DNA of 64,000 bases from Spinacia oleracea (GCF_020520425.1 NC_079487.1:128548385-128612384), one strand, 5' to 3'; numbered from the stretch's first letter, positions 22,487-33,718 are shown. The notes: a model not told the origin generated them from the sequence alone. A program made the numbers and translations.

Positions 22487-25346
22487 TGTAATCCCCCGTA
22501 ATTTTATATATTTCATTTATATATTTTAACGTATATTTAATATATTTAAATAAGAATTTATGAATTTTGGAAATAAATATATAGTTAACGTATATTTATT
22601 TATTACATTTTAATATTTTCAACGATTTACGAAATCGAAAATGATTTTAGAATTTTAAGTTGAAAAGAATTTGAATTACGAAAATTGATTGAATTTAGAA
22701 AACGATCCTATTCAGTTTTGGACTCGAATCATTAAAGCTAAATCCTAAGTCTAGCCCACTTGAAAAGCCCAACATTAAAACCCAAACTCAAACCCTCCCC
22801 TTCTTTCTTCTAATTCACGTGAAAGCTAGGAAGAGAAAAACAAAACCCTCCTTCACTATTCACGTAAGTTTTCAAACCCTCAAGAACTCATCCTCTCTCT
22901 CTCCTCGTCGCTGCTCTCCTCCTTCACGCCGTTGCTCCAGCCGCCGGTCTCCTCGCCGTCGGTAAGTATCCTTCGACCTTCTCCTTCGTCGTCCTTTTTT
23001 CCCCTGTTTTCGTTCTTCCTTGCGTTTCCTCTCCTCCTTAATGCTTTGTCTTCTTGAACAGCCACCAAGGCCGCCGGACCGCGTCGCTGTCCTCGCCGGT
23101 AAGCCACCGCTTCATCTCCTCGTCGTTCCCTTCTTTTCTTTCGATTCACTGCTGTTCATCCTCCCTCACTCCCCTCCTCTTGTTCGACTTGCGCACAGCA
23201 CCACCCGCGACAGCAACCACCGCTGCCGCCACGTCAACAACCCAGCCGGCCGCCGCTGACCGCGTCGTGCACCGCCCAGCTTTTCCTCTCCTCTTTCTTG
23301 GTTATTTCTTAAACCCTAAGTAACTAATTATTTTAATTATAGTTTGTTAATTTAAATGATGTTCTTGGATTAAATTTATAATTTTGTTGTTGAATATGAT
23401 TTCCAGATTTGGGTGTTGATATTATAAACCAATTATTTTCAGTTTTGGTTAATTAAAAATAAGTTAGGGCTTAATGAGGTTTTATTAATTTGAATTACGT
23501 TTTCGTGAATTAAAGTTATGGTTTTTGTGATTAAATTATAAATTTCAGATTATGCAAATTATATAATAAAGTTATTAATTTTCAGATTATCAAATTACTT
23601 TGAAATATTAATTTTGATTGTTTAAAGTATGAAATTCAAGGTTTTTATGATTATTAATCATGGTAAGTTGAGTATGGATTATTGAATTCGTCGTTTTGAG
23701 ATACTAGGAACATAGATTGACCTCGGTGAAGCTTTTAAATGAATTTATATTGCTGAAAATTTAAAGTACGATGTTTGCAAAAAGTTTTCAACGAATTTCA
23801 ATGATGCTAGGAAATCAAATGTCTAAGTTTAGATATTGGGGAAAGTTCTAAATATGTTTAGGATGCATTTAGAATGCTTTATTATGGTTGCCAATGATTA
23901 GAAATTGATTGGGATTACTTGCTGGTTATTTTAGGCGGAGAATTCTCTTTAGGCGACTTTTGAAAGTGTTAAAGTGGCCTATCAATTTGTTTACACAAGG
24001 TACGTACATACCTGCGTGCTTGGAATGTGTGCTAATTGTTGAAATCATGTTGATATTATTGTTGAACTTGGTGATGTTGATATTATAGACAAACTTGGTT
24101 ATATGGAATGTGCATGTTTAATACTGTTGGACAAACTTATTGAACTTATTTTGCACTATAAGAACTGTAACATGTTAGTATGGATGTTTGATACAAACAT
24201 GTTGGTTGGGGACACTAGATTATTCTATATGATTGGGTTGGATCAATTGGTTGTTGTTCCCTTTCTATCTTTTCACTACTTTATAAGGGCGGAGGACCTT
24301 GTTTAGTAAGTTGAAACTTTATGCCCATATAAAGGGTTGCTCATGGTTAAAGGAAAGGTTGGTTAAGTTGGAATGAGTCTTGATTGATGCTGTTATGATC
24401 ACTTACTTAATTCCAAGATAAAAAAAACAGTTGTGAACAAATGTGAATTGTCTGTCTTATGTAATGGTTGAGTCATAACGGGATCTCAATTTGTAAATCA
24501 TGTAAAGTGAAACTGAATAGCAATAGCTTTAGACTGTGCACGTCTGAAGTGACGGACAAACAGGAGTTGGGGTTCATGGTGGTAGCCCATGGCCTTTAAT
24601 TCGGACCGGATTGATCACCGTGTCCTATTTTTATTTAAACGTTCCTCGATATCGCAGGTCACTGAGGTTACGGAGTCGCGCCCGTACCTCGTCTTCCTTA
24701 GTGAAGACTTCTGGATGGTCAACTCGGTCCATTGTCTATTTCAACTAAAATAATATTATTGCTAAAAGTCTAGCCTAGTCTAGTCTGGTCAAGTATGGTC
24801 GTCAAACTATCATGTTTTGTCTACCCTTGTTTGTGTTCATTAGTATCATGTTAGGGTGTTTCGTTTAATAGAATCATGTTAGGATTATTATTGATTTAGT
24901 ATGTAGTACTCAGCTTTGCTGATTACGTGCTTTTGCTTGTGCATGTTGATCATGGCTATGCCTTATTGATCCTGTGATGACCCAATCTTTGGTGAGCAGT
25001 CTCTAAGGATCAATAAGCATTGTCCATCTGCAGGTTTGAAGATGTTGCATCATTGGGATCGGGAATAGAGAGCTTGTATTTAGTTTTGATTTGCTAAGTT
25101 GACTTGGGTTTGTTTAAATGGACTTTAAACTTGTCATACTATTTATATTTCCTTATTTTCGTTGGTTGATTTTTGAGACTAAACCTGTAATCGATTATTT
25201 ATAAACCTAAAGTTAGTTTTATGTTTTCCGCTGCAAAATTCTGAATAAGCCGTTACGTTTTCACACGGGCGATAATGCCTTGATAATTCTCTATGTTTTA
25301 TATTAAAAGGTTATTTTAGAAAAGAGAGAATTGTCGGGGTGTTACA
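22487..25346 (+). repeat. 3' LTR of the Gypsy element (2,860 bp)
   Basis: It matches the 5' LTR base for base wherever I compared it, including all predicted ORFs. A purine-rich tract (AAGAGGGGTAGA) lies just upstream and serves as polypurine tract. The right target-site copy TAAAT follows at 25347. Confidence 0.95.
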
Positions 25347-25351
25347 TAAAT

Positions 25352-25599
25352 AATATTAAAAAATGCTTTAAAAGCTAACAGATGTATTCCCGGTTGGTTG
25401 TTGAAACCTTTTGCACCAAATACCTTATGATACAATATAATGGACCAAATTAAGTACCCCTATTAATTAAAACGACTAAAAATGCCAGATTTTGAAAAAA
25501 CTAGTCGTTCAACACATCATTTCCCTTCTAAATAAACCCAACTCTTTATCTCTATCTCTCTAACATTCTCTCACACACTCTCACACTCTTTCTCAAAAT
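25352..25599. other. Old flank of the LTR insertion
   Basis: AT-rich sequence continuing from the site that was split by the LTR element; a CACACTCTCACACTC simple-sequence patch lies near 25570-25590. No gene is seen. Confidence 0.5.
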
Positions 25600-25915
25600 T
25601 GATTTTTTGTTGTGAATTGGGACCTTTACCCAATTTTCAGTGGTTGACTCGCGCGTGCCTCGAACGTGTTTATTTAAAAAAAAGGGTTTTCCCCTTCGGT
25701 CCCCCCTGTACTACCCTAAAAACCAAAAAATAAATATAATTAACCCTTTACTTTGGACAGATTTGACGAATAAGAAGAAAAAAACATTTTTTTCAATAAA
25801 CACATGTCCGACACGCGCGAGTTAATCACCGGGAAATTGAAGTCCATCTTCGAAAAATTGGAGTCAACTATCGGGAATTGGATAAAGGTCCCAATTCAAA
25901 ACAAAACGTTAATTT
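25600..25915. mobile_element. Foldback/MITE-like inverted repeat with GC-rich core
   Basis: GAATTGGGACCTTTACCCAA at 25615 recurs inverted near 25875-25902, and GTTGACTCGCGCGTG at 25642 recurs inverted near 25812-25826. The two arms could form a long imperfect hairpin. The ACTCGCGCG core stands out from the AT-rich surroundings. No target duplication was confirmed; the family is unknown to me. Confidence 0.5.
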
Positions 25916-26200
25916 TAGGTCTCATTTCACAATAACTTTTTTTATAAGGTTCTTTGTCACAATTTTTGGACTTTAAACGGTCCTTTTTCGACAAAAAATC
26001 CGTTTTTTATAATGTTATCACTTTCATCCAAAATATAACATTGAGAAAATGTGAATGATCTAATGCCATAGTGGGAAAATGCAAGAAATTAAATTCCCCA
26101 ACAAATTTGATTGGTTAAAAGATTACCAATGTGAAGAATAAAATAAAAATCCTAAACATAATAGATAAATAACAAAAAGGGACTGAAAGAGTAGATTAAA
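25916..26200. other. Intergenic upstream of snoRNA locus B
   Basis: AT-rich sequence without ORFs or recognisable repeats. Confidence 0.4.
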
Positions 26201-26392
26201 ATAGATTAGGGCCCAATTTGTTAAAATTAGGAAATAAACAACCCAAATAGCAGGAACGGGTCTGCGTAGCACAACCCATAACTTTTAACAATAACGTGTT
26301 CATAAAGCGCCGCAAACACTCGGGTCATCAAAACCCCTAATTTCCCAAATTCCCCCACCTTATATAATCTCAACTTAGATCTCATCTTCAAT
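26201..26392 (+). promoter_or_regulatory. Promoter of snoRNA locus B
   Basis: AGGGCCCAA (Site II-like) lies at about 26208, AAAACCCCTAA (telo-box-like) at about 26330-26340 and TATATAAT at 26361. Telo-boxes and Site II elements are known from plant snoRNA and ribosomal-protein promoters. The block AAAACCCCTAATTTCCCA is shared with locus C. Confidence 0.6.
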
Positions 26393-26561
26393 TCAATCAT
26401 CCGCCGTATTTCCCAGGCCTCCCGATCTAGGGTTTCTGCTGTTCTTTCTTCTCATATTTTTCAAATGAATTTGTTCTAAGTTTTAGGAAATTTATGCTTT
26501 TGTTTTTTCAAATCTGTATTTTTCGTAAAATGAAAAACAGATCAGATTCCATGGAAAAGAG

Positions 26562-26622
26562 AGCTTCATTTGTTGGTTGATATGGAGAATATATATTCCT
26601 ATTGACTCGTTCCCTTGAAGCT
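26562..26622 (+). ncRNA. Conserved 61-nt hairpin, copy B (unknown RNA)
   Basis: Same sequence and folding as at 11652-11712: outer stem AGCTTCA/TGAAGCT, inner stem GTTGATATGGA/TCCTATTGAC, then ACATTA. Confidence 0.45.
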
Positions 26623-26742
26623 ACATTAATTCGTGTTGTTTTCTTTTATTTTCTTCTTTGCAGTTTTAATGGCGATGAAGATAATTGAAAGCAGCTAAAT
26701 TTCAGATTTAGTTTACTTTGTTTTTTGAATTGGCAAGAAAAT

Positions 26743-26832
26743 GAAACGATGATGAGTCAATTACAGTACACAGACCTGTAATGATTAGCGGATATGATCG
26801 CAATTCATTGAACATCTAAGGGACTGAGTTCC
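26743..26832 (+). ncRNA. Box C/D snoRNA, copy B, 18S rRNA guide
   Basis: Box C ATGATGA at 26749-26755 and box D CTGA at 26824-26827. Both antisense stretches (CACAGACCTGT and GAACATCTAAGGG) are identical to copies A and C. With its own telo-box/TATA promoter this copy is a likely active independent gene. Confidence 0.87.
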
Positions 26833-27335
26833 ATTTTACTTGCTTTTTTAAAAATATATTTTCAAAATTATTTGAATGGTTTTATGCTAATAATTATGAA
26901 TAATACTGGGTTCACTTTAATTGAGGTTAAAATGGTGCTAATACAAAATGGGCATTGTTAATAAATGTGAATCCAAAAGTGATTTGTTCCCCTCGCTATC
27001 CAGTGTAGATTTTTTATGCTGCATTTGGACGTTGGGTAACTACATTTTTTAATTACCTTTTTATTAAAAAGAAATTGAATTGTTTTGACAGTTTCTTCGC
27101 ATTATTGTTTGTAAAAATTAGTAGAAACCCGGAAAATGGGGCAGTAGTTTTGATGTAAAGGAGAGAAGTTAACTCGGGATTACGATGATTGTTCAAAAAA
27201 ATTAAAATGTTAATGATACGAATCTCTTGATAAACGTGTAAGTTACTGTTTCAAATAAGGACGCTGCCTAAACAAATCTTTAATTGATATGCCGAATTGC
27301 AAATGACGTAATCAAATATTTTACCCAGAATTCTT

Positions 27336-28420
27336 GTTTGGGTTTGTTATGGACTTTGGTTAGGGATGTTAAAGACTTGATCCAACCGATTTATGAATTT
27401 ATGAAAAAAATTAAAGTGACCCGAAATAAAAATATCCCAGATTCAATCTGCAAAACCAAAATGGTTCAATACAACTACATTATCCGATAGTGCAACTACA
27501 TGTCTGATTATATCCGACTCGTAATAACCGATAACCAGATTTGACACCCCTAACTTCAGCCAACCTATGGAGTGATTAGTCTCGTGCCAGGCCAATGGGT
27601 CTAGTTCTCGGATGGTCCTTTGTTTGACGCAAAAAATCCGCAGAGAGCACACTCCTAGACTTGTAGGTAGGGTTGTCAATCGATTGTGGTGTATATCAGA
27701 TTGGATACTGTTTTGTACTGGGTCATTGTGCTTATGCAGATTGATTTTGCGAATTTTTTTTTCGGGTCACTTCGTTGTGCCAGACATTATTTAGATACTT
27801 TTCCGCGCTAGGAAGGTAAAGATGAGCCGATTCGCACTAGGAAGGTCCTTGAATATTGAATCCCAATGAAACGAGGTGCAACGTCAAATAAAGTTTTGTC
27901 AAAGCAATGAGAACAAATCTGACCAAACAACAAAAAAATCCTCAAAGCACCCCACCTGAAAGAGAGAAACAATGTATATTGTAAGGTTATTTTAAATTTA
28001 TAAGTGTATAATTTGGGACGGATGAAAAAAAATATAACAAATAATATGGGATGAAAGGGGTAGCATTTAGCGAATTTTCATAATTTACAAGAACTTTATA
28101 TAAGAGAGTATAAAAAAATATGATAAACTAATGTTTACTTGATTTTTTTTAGCACATAAATTGAAACAAGAAGATTAGCAAATTTTCAAATTTTAGTAGA
28201 GTTTATATTAGGAATGAGTATAAAAAGATCTTAGAACAGAAGTGAAAACTTTAAGTCTGGAAAGGATATGAGAAATTAAAAATTAATAAAAATATACGTG
28301 GTATCGCTCCTCCTTCCTCTCTCTCCCTCTCAAAGCCTCCATTAGTGAATTTTGAAGGGGCTTCCATCGATTTTACCGGTGGAAAGCCCAAACTTTATTA
28401 TTTTGTTAGTTTATTCCTTT
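27336..28420. other. Intergenic, no gene recognised
   Basis: Short ORFs at 27284-27490, 27443-27679 (minus) and 27612-27794 overlap and match no family known to me. A fragment of the short Stowaway-like family lies near 28010-28065. Confidence 0.5.
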
Positions 28421-28421
28421 A

Positions 28422-28769
28422 ATGCTTCCTCCTTGTGCGAGGACCTTTTCTCCCTTGAAAAACGGGGCTTTTCTTTTCCTTCAAGGAAACTTGTTTCTTA
28501 GGTTATTTCGTAGATCTATGTGTATTAGGGAAGAATATCACTGGAAGATCAAGAACGTCAAGATGAAGGTCAGATTTCAATTGCTAACATCAGGCATTAA
28601 AGATATTGAGTTATCAAAAGTCGATTATGGTTGGAATACTACCATATCAAAGAAGCGGTTCCGAAGCGTGCATACTAGTAAATTGGATGAAGAATTTCAT
28701 ATTGATGTTTTAGATTATATGTTATTTGGGGCTAATTATTGTTGTAGATGCCGTATGGCAATTTATTAA
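28422..28769 (+). other. Unrecognised 115-codon ORF
   Basis: The frame is longer than most chance ORFs here and has fairly ordinary amino-acid composition (for example EFHIDVLDYMLFGANYCC), but shows no domain, signal peptide or repeat that I recognise. CT-rich sequence precedes it at 28305-28335. It may be a fragment of an old gene or element. Confidence 0.2.
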
Positions 28770-28849
28770 TGATAATTTTCCTACTCCCTTAAAAAAAAAA
28801 AGCTTAGAACAAAAAAAAATAAAAACATGTAGCCTAATTTCCCCAACCA

Positions 28850-29071
28850 AAGAAGAGGATAAGTAAAAGAAATAAAAACTGACATAATTAACCAACAAGT
28901 ATCGAACCTGCGATGTGGAGCAGCAACTTTAGTGAACGAGAGAATACTCTGTGGAGTACTATATTTCGCTGAACAGACGACTTTACCCCAACCCCCCCCC
29001 CCCCCCTCCCCTTGTATTTTGCCAATATGGGTTCACTTGAACCCGCCGAGCTCATATTGGCACCGCCACTG
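28850..29071. mobile_element. hAT-like element, right-end fragment
   Basis: The end ATTGGCACCGCCACTG at 29056-29071, preceded by ATGGGTTCACTTGAACCC, matches the right end of the complete hAT element at 34611-35444. The left end was not found. A run of 15 C lies at 28992-29006. Confidence 0.5.
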
Positions 29072-29169
29072 AACCAGTCCACCAATCAAAACCTCCACAA
29101 ACCAACCAACAAATCCCAATTCCTTTACTACCTTATATCTCCATCATAGACAAACAATACTCCGTACAA

Positions 29170-29735
29170 TTTAAAATAACCCACAATAGAGTTGGTAGTG
29201 GGTTGGGTTGGGTTGGGTTGGAATCAGGTCGACCCATATATAAACGGGTTGATATTTTCCCATCCCAACCCGACCTATTTAGTTAAACTGGTTGAAATTC
29301 TCAACCAAAATCAAACCGATTATAAACGGGGTACTTAAAGTTGACCCCCCCCCCCCCCCTTTTTTTTTTGTTATTTTATCTTTATAAGTTAAATTGACTG
29401 TACTATATAATTGTGGGGTGGTTTTATGAAGCAAATCTCATAGAAAAATTAATACTCTAATACGTATTTGACATGAATCAAAACGTTAAATAATTATTCA
29501 ATGTCAAGGTAAAAACGAGAAACAAAATCTTTCAAATAACATTTTACATATCTATAGTATATACTAGCTTGAACTTAAACAGGTTAGGCGGGTTATTTTC
29601 GGGTTGAAAATTTCAACATGACCCAACCCATTTAATTCAATGGTTGACCCATTTAAACAATTAGAAAATTTTAACCCAACCTTTTATTATTGGGTTGAGT
29701 TAGTTTTTGCTAGTTCTAACTCTCACAAACTGAAA
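29170..29735. repeat. GGGTTG-rich repeat block with C15T10 tract
   Basis: Repeated GGGTTGGGTTGGGTT and its complement AACCCAACCC occur at both ends (29195-29220 and 29615-29700). A C15T10 tract lies at 29345-29369. The ends GAGTTGGTAG and CTAGTTCTAACTCTC hint at a non-autonomous hAT element, but the target duplication is not convincing. Confidence 0.35.
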
Positions 29736-30569
29736 CCGCAACACCCAATCCAGTAATCAACAACCTTAAAAGGACAATTTCCAACAAAACTGTAAAGAGA
29801 CCTAATTAAAACTACCCTCACCAGCTTACTAAAACACAATAAACAAAAATAAATCAAGCCAAACAAGAGAACTAAAATGGCAACAAATAGGGAGAAAACC
29901 ATGGCAAGTACTCCATAACATATTTTTGACACATCTTATGTTGACTTTTGTTGAATTGCCCCTTCAAATACTTCAACATGCGGGGACCTTTATGAGTATA
30001 GAATAGAAAACTATGTCTCACAGTGATTGTGCCAAAATCAATTTTTATTTGCTAATTCGAACTTGTTCACGAGTTGTTCACATACATATCAACGCAGTGA
30101 CATCTCTAGCTAAATTCATTTTCCTAAAAACCCAATAGAAACAAGTTCGTCCAAATTAAAAACAAAAAACATTTTTACAAAGAGAAACAAAGTACGTTAA
30201 GACACCAAGTTGGTGAGTTTACATGTAAGAGAATTGACCAAACGTCCAAACCTACCCATGAAACTATGACCTGATATGAATCAATATGCCCCAAATTCAT
30301 CTTCTTTTACTTTACGAGCTTATGTTGCCTGATTTTAATGTTCAAAAACTTATATTATCTGAACTAATTAGATAAAAATTACGGAGTACTAAATTAGTGA
30401 AATTAAGGTGAGTGAATCGAATTTAAGTATTTACGAAGGTCGTATGATTATTCTGTTTGTAACATGAATCCAGCTCGACTCCGCAATGTCAATGGAAAAA
30501 CCTCACAAGTGTCACAACTCGCAAGTCACTACGACTAGGATTTTCAGTTTTTCACAAACTTCGTACTAA
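29736..30569. other. Intergenic, no gene recognised
   Basis: AT-rich with no supported ORF. A 69-codon minus ORF at 29723-29932 is hydrophobic but unsupported. Confidence 0.5.
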
Positions 30570-30877
30570 GAGCAAGATTAGCGGTAGTCTGAACAATAGT
30601 CTGAGCAATAGTCTTATTGAGTATTAACTTAAGATCTCCTATTTAAGTGGGAGAGTATGACAAAAATCTGAGCAAACAGTAAATTCAATCTTAATTATTA
30701 TTATTTATTCTTTTTTATTTTATTATTTTCATAAGTTTGAGGAGTTTTGAATTAGTACGAGGGGTGAAGTGGAAAAATTAAGTAAATCTGAAAGGGTCTT
30801 AAAAAAATTTGATTAATTAAAAATTAATAAAAAAAATGACGTGAAAGTCTTAGCTTATACTAGCGCTAATCTTGCTC
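30570..30877. mobile_element. Tourist-like MITE (308 bp)
   Basis: The ends GAGCAAGATTAGCG and CGCTAATCTTGCTC are perfect inverted repeats, flanked by the trinucleotide TAA (30567-30569 and 30878-30880). This is the signature of PIF/Harbinger-derived Tourist MITEs. There is no coding sequence. Confidence 0.8.
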
Positions 30878-30959
30878 TAAACTATTAACAAACTCTACTC
30901 CATACACGAATAATTAGGGTGAAGACTTGGGTAATTGGGTTGGACTTATGTAGTTAACG

Positions 30960-31110
30960 GTGCATTACTAACCTAGCCCATTAACGGATTTAACCTAGCA
31001 ACAAAACGGAATTTTAAATCGCCGCTAAGCAAAAATACAAAACCCCTAATTTCCCACTTTATATAAAGTTATAAACCCCAATTCATCTTCGTAATTTAAT
31101 CATCGTCGTC
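30960..31110 (+). promoter_or_regulatory. Promoter of snoRNA locus C
   Basis: AAAACCCCTAATTTCCCA at about 31039 and TATATAAA at 31060 mirror the promoter of locus B. AGCCCA (inverted Site II) occurs near 30977. Confidence 0.55.
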
Positions 31111-31204
31111 TTTCTCCCTTTCTTCGGTTTCTTTTATGTTTTTCATGAAAAAATAATTTATGTTTTTCATTTTCTGTTAGAAAATCAATTGTTAAAGACA
31201 AAGA

Positions 31205-31265
31205 AGCTTCATTTGTTGGTTGATATGGAGAATATATATTCCTATTGACTCGTTCCCTTGAAGCT
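31205..31265 (+). ncRNA. Conserved 61-nt hairpin, copy C (unknown RNA)
   Basis: Same hairpin as in copies A and B, conserved although the sequence just upstream differs, which argues for function. Confidence 0.45.
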
Positions 31266-31386
31266 ACATTCATTCGTGTTGTTTTCTTTTATTCTTCTTC
31301 TTCGCAGTTTTAATGGCGATGAAGATAATTGAAAGCAGCTAAATTTCAGATTTAATTTATTTTGTTTTTGGAATTGGCAAGAAAAT

Positions 31387-31476
31387 GAAACGATGATGAG
31401 TCAATTACAGTACACAGACCTGTAATGATTAGCGGATATGATCGCAATTCATTGAACATCTAAGGGACTGAGTTCT
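31387..31476 (+). ncRNA. Box C/D snoRNA, copy C, 18S rRNA guide
   Basis: Box C ATGATGA at 31393-31399, box D CTGA at 31468-31471, and both 18S antisense stretches unchanged. The sequence after GTTC diverges from the other copies, marking the 3' end of the conserved RNA. Confidence 0.87.
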
Positions 31477-31691
31477 TCTTTCTGGCACTTTCTTATTTTT
31501 TTTAAATTAATTTAAATGATTATTGTTAATAATTATGAACAATATTGGGTTCACTTCAGTTTAGTTAAGATTAAAAATGGTGCTAATACGATATGTGCAT
31601 TGTTAGTAAATATGAATCCTATAATAATTGGTTCCCCTCGCTATCCAGTGTTGATTATTTTGTGCTACATTTGGACGTTGGGTAACTACAT

Positions 31692-33718
31692 GGAGTATTT
31701 TACCTTTCAATTTTTTTGACTAGTTTGTGGGACAGACTTTACTCTGGGTACAGTATAGAAGTACACCAAAAAAATGGCAAAACAAATTAAATTTTTAAGG
31801 AAAATTTGTTAGAAAATACATTTTGTGAAAAAAGTAACCTTTTTAGTTAATTTTATGAGAAAACACTTTATATGTTAATATTTTTTAATAATCATATTTT
31901 AAGGTATGATTCCAGCCAAAAAGGCAAGTTTTAGGGCATTGATTTTCGTCTTTCCCTTCTAACTGGAAATAAGTGAGAATCAATGACCTTTTTCACCGAA
32001 ATCAGATATTAAAATAATTAACATATAAGATGTTTTCTCACTAAAATAGTTTTAATATGTGTTTATTTTTGACAAAAAGTGAGATATAAAAAATACTTAC
32101 AAACTTTTATATAAGGCGGTCTTACACAAAAGACTATCTTGGTGTCATATAAGTTAATACTTGCTTGCAAATTTGAAAATTTAAATTGAGTTATAATTTA
32201 TCTGTTGTGGATAATTTTTTAATTTCAGATGAAAAGCAGGGCTTGGAAAGGCCCAAACAGAACCCTGGAATTGTGGTTACTTTATAATATTTCAGGCCCA
32301 TTACCGTTTTGGATGTTTCATTGATCATACTTGTAGGAAGGCAGGACTACACGAGTACACGTAAATTAATTTCCTTGTTAATTAATGAATCGTTATAAAG
32401 TTAATCTAATAATGTTTGTGGAATGGAAAGGTATACGAAGCTTACATGGTCCATGTTCCCTATCTTGGAGTACGGAGGATAATACTAATTGGATCGATAA
32501 TTAATTAATGGTCAACTTGCAAAGTGTGTTGAAAAAGCTTGACTTGTTGTACAGTTAATTGTACGTGTTTAAGGTTGTATTGTTAATTTTGTGTGTTTAA
32601 TTAATTGGAAATCAAAGTGTGGTGAGTAGAAAATATTTGTGGACTAAGTTCACTGTAACACGACGGCAGGACTTGTATACTATGGAGTATATGAAAGGGG
32701 TGTCTTAAAGTCCATCAATTTGATGGGTTTATTTCTAGTCCATCATCTTAATATTTTCTACGTTTCTGAATATTTGTAACAGTTTAATTGATATACTTGC
32801 CAAAATATTAATTTGACAGTAATTATAAGTAATTAAATATTAGTGAAAACTTTTAAAAATTGATACTTGAAACATACACATGCATCAAGACTAATCATCA
32901 ATACATTACACAATGGTTATTTGATTTTTATATATTAATAAGAAATTTTGGTTAAAGTTAATGTATAGATAGTGCAAAAGTCAAACTGTTGCAAATATTT
33001 AGGAACAGAGCAGGCAAGTTATTATCGTTTGGAGTCTAAGAAGTTTGTAGAAGCCCTTGCTCTTGCGAGGTTGATCCATTTGCGCTTATAGGCAAATCGT
33101 CCCTTTATTAATGCACTAATCGATGGTTCCTCCTACCCTAAAAGAATGACCACAATATACAAAATATTTTTTATTTGTACTTGTAAATTACAACCTATGA
33201 AAACATGAGAATCTTAATGTTATTGTTACTGTTGTGACGAGACATAGTAAATGAATAAACATATTCCGTAAGTTTGAAAGAGGATAATATACATCAGAGA
33301 ATTTACGATACAAACTTAAAAGGGGACATTTAAAATGATGAAATACAAAAAGAACAATCGGACTGAGGGAAGAAGTAGTGTGACATGATTTGGGCTTAAA
33401 AGTCTTATCTTCAACAACTAATCCCGTGTTAGGGGTTGGGCTTAATACAAGTACGGAGTAGTTGTGATGTAAACGCAACGGTCAATAAAAAAACAAAAAG
33501 GACAAAAAAGAGGGAATGTGATAACGGTAAGTTCGAAGCAACTTCTCAGGGATGTTACCCAATGATGGGGGGCAATCAATCAAATGGACAGCACATCAAC
33601 TTGACAATCTCAACCGTGTGATTATAACAGGTGTCGCCAGCAAGTAGGGTGACAATTCTAGTCAATGGATAGGATTCGATTTTGGTTTTAGATCGATTGA
33701 ATTATGGTTAAAAATATA
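31692..33718. other. Intergenic, no gene recognised
   Basis: A solo copy of the end sequence TATATAAGGCGGTCTTACAC (32111-32130) belongs to the minisatellite-bearing element family of 14060-14290. ORFs at 33188-33478 (minus) and 33436-33621 are unrecognised. The rest is AT-rich. Confidence 0.5.

Larger units (their letters stand above)
15042..25346 (+). mobile_element. Ty3/Gypsy LTR retrotransposon, broken interior
   Basis: A 10,305-bp element is flanked by the 5-bp direct repeat TAAAT (15037-15041 and 25347-25351). Its LTRs (15042-17901 and 22487-25346) start TGTAATCC and end GTTACA. The interior (17902-22486) has a primer-binding-like site just after the 5' LTR, a Gag region (about 19.9-20.3 kb), a reverse-transcriptase region (about 20.7-21.1 kb), integrase remnants (about 21.9-22.2 kb) and a purine-rich tract before the 3' LTR. 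The order Gag-RT-integrase places it in Ty3/Gypsy, probably a chromovirus (Tekay-like) lineage. The interior is broken in many places (ten or more by eye) and short; protease and RNase H were not recognised. The two LTRs look identical, so insertion is very recent. Confidence 0.93.
26330..27335 (+). repeat. snoRNA locus, duplicated copy 2 (B)
   Basis: It aligns with copy A (11488-12235) and copy C (31038-31691). B and C share the promoter and about 200 bp after the snoRNA (for example CCCTCGCTATCCAGTGT and GGACGTTGGGTAACTACA), while A and B share a further block (GATATGCC and ATCAAATATTTTACC). B therefore carries everything found in either of the others. Confidence 0.8.
31038..31691 (+). repeat. 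snoRNA locus, duplicated copy 3 (C)
   Basis: The core 31205-31476 is nearly identical to copies A and B. The promoter and 3' part follow B. The leader between TATA and hairpin is the most diverged part (only CAATTTAATCATC-like similarity). Confidence 0.8.

Noticed and set aside
15435-24306. ORFs inside the LTRs (the same set at 15435-16861 and 22880-24306)
   Set aside because: They overlap on opposite strands, match no protein family I know, and occur twice only because the LTR does.
28985-29370. Poly-C/poly-T tracts as regulatory elements
   Set aside because: Homopolymer runs at repeat borders are likely slippage or assembly-sensitive products, with no supporting context.
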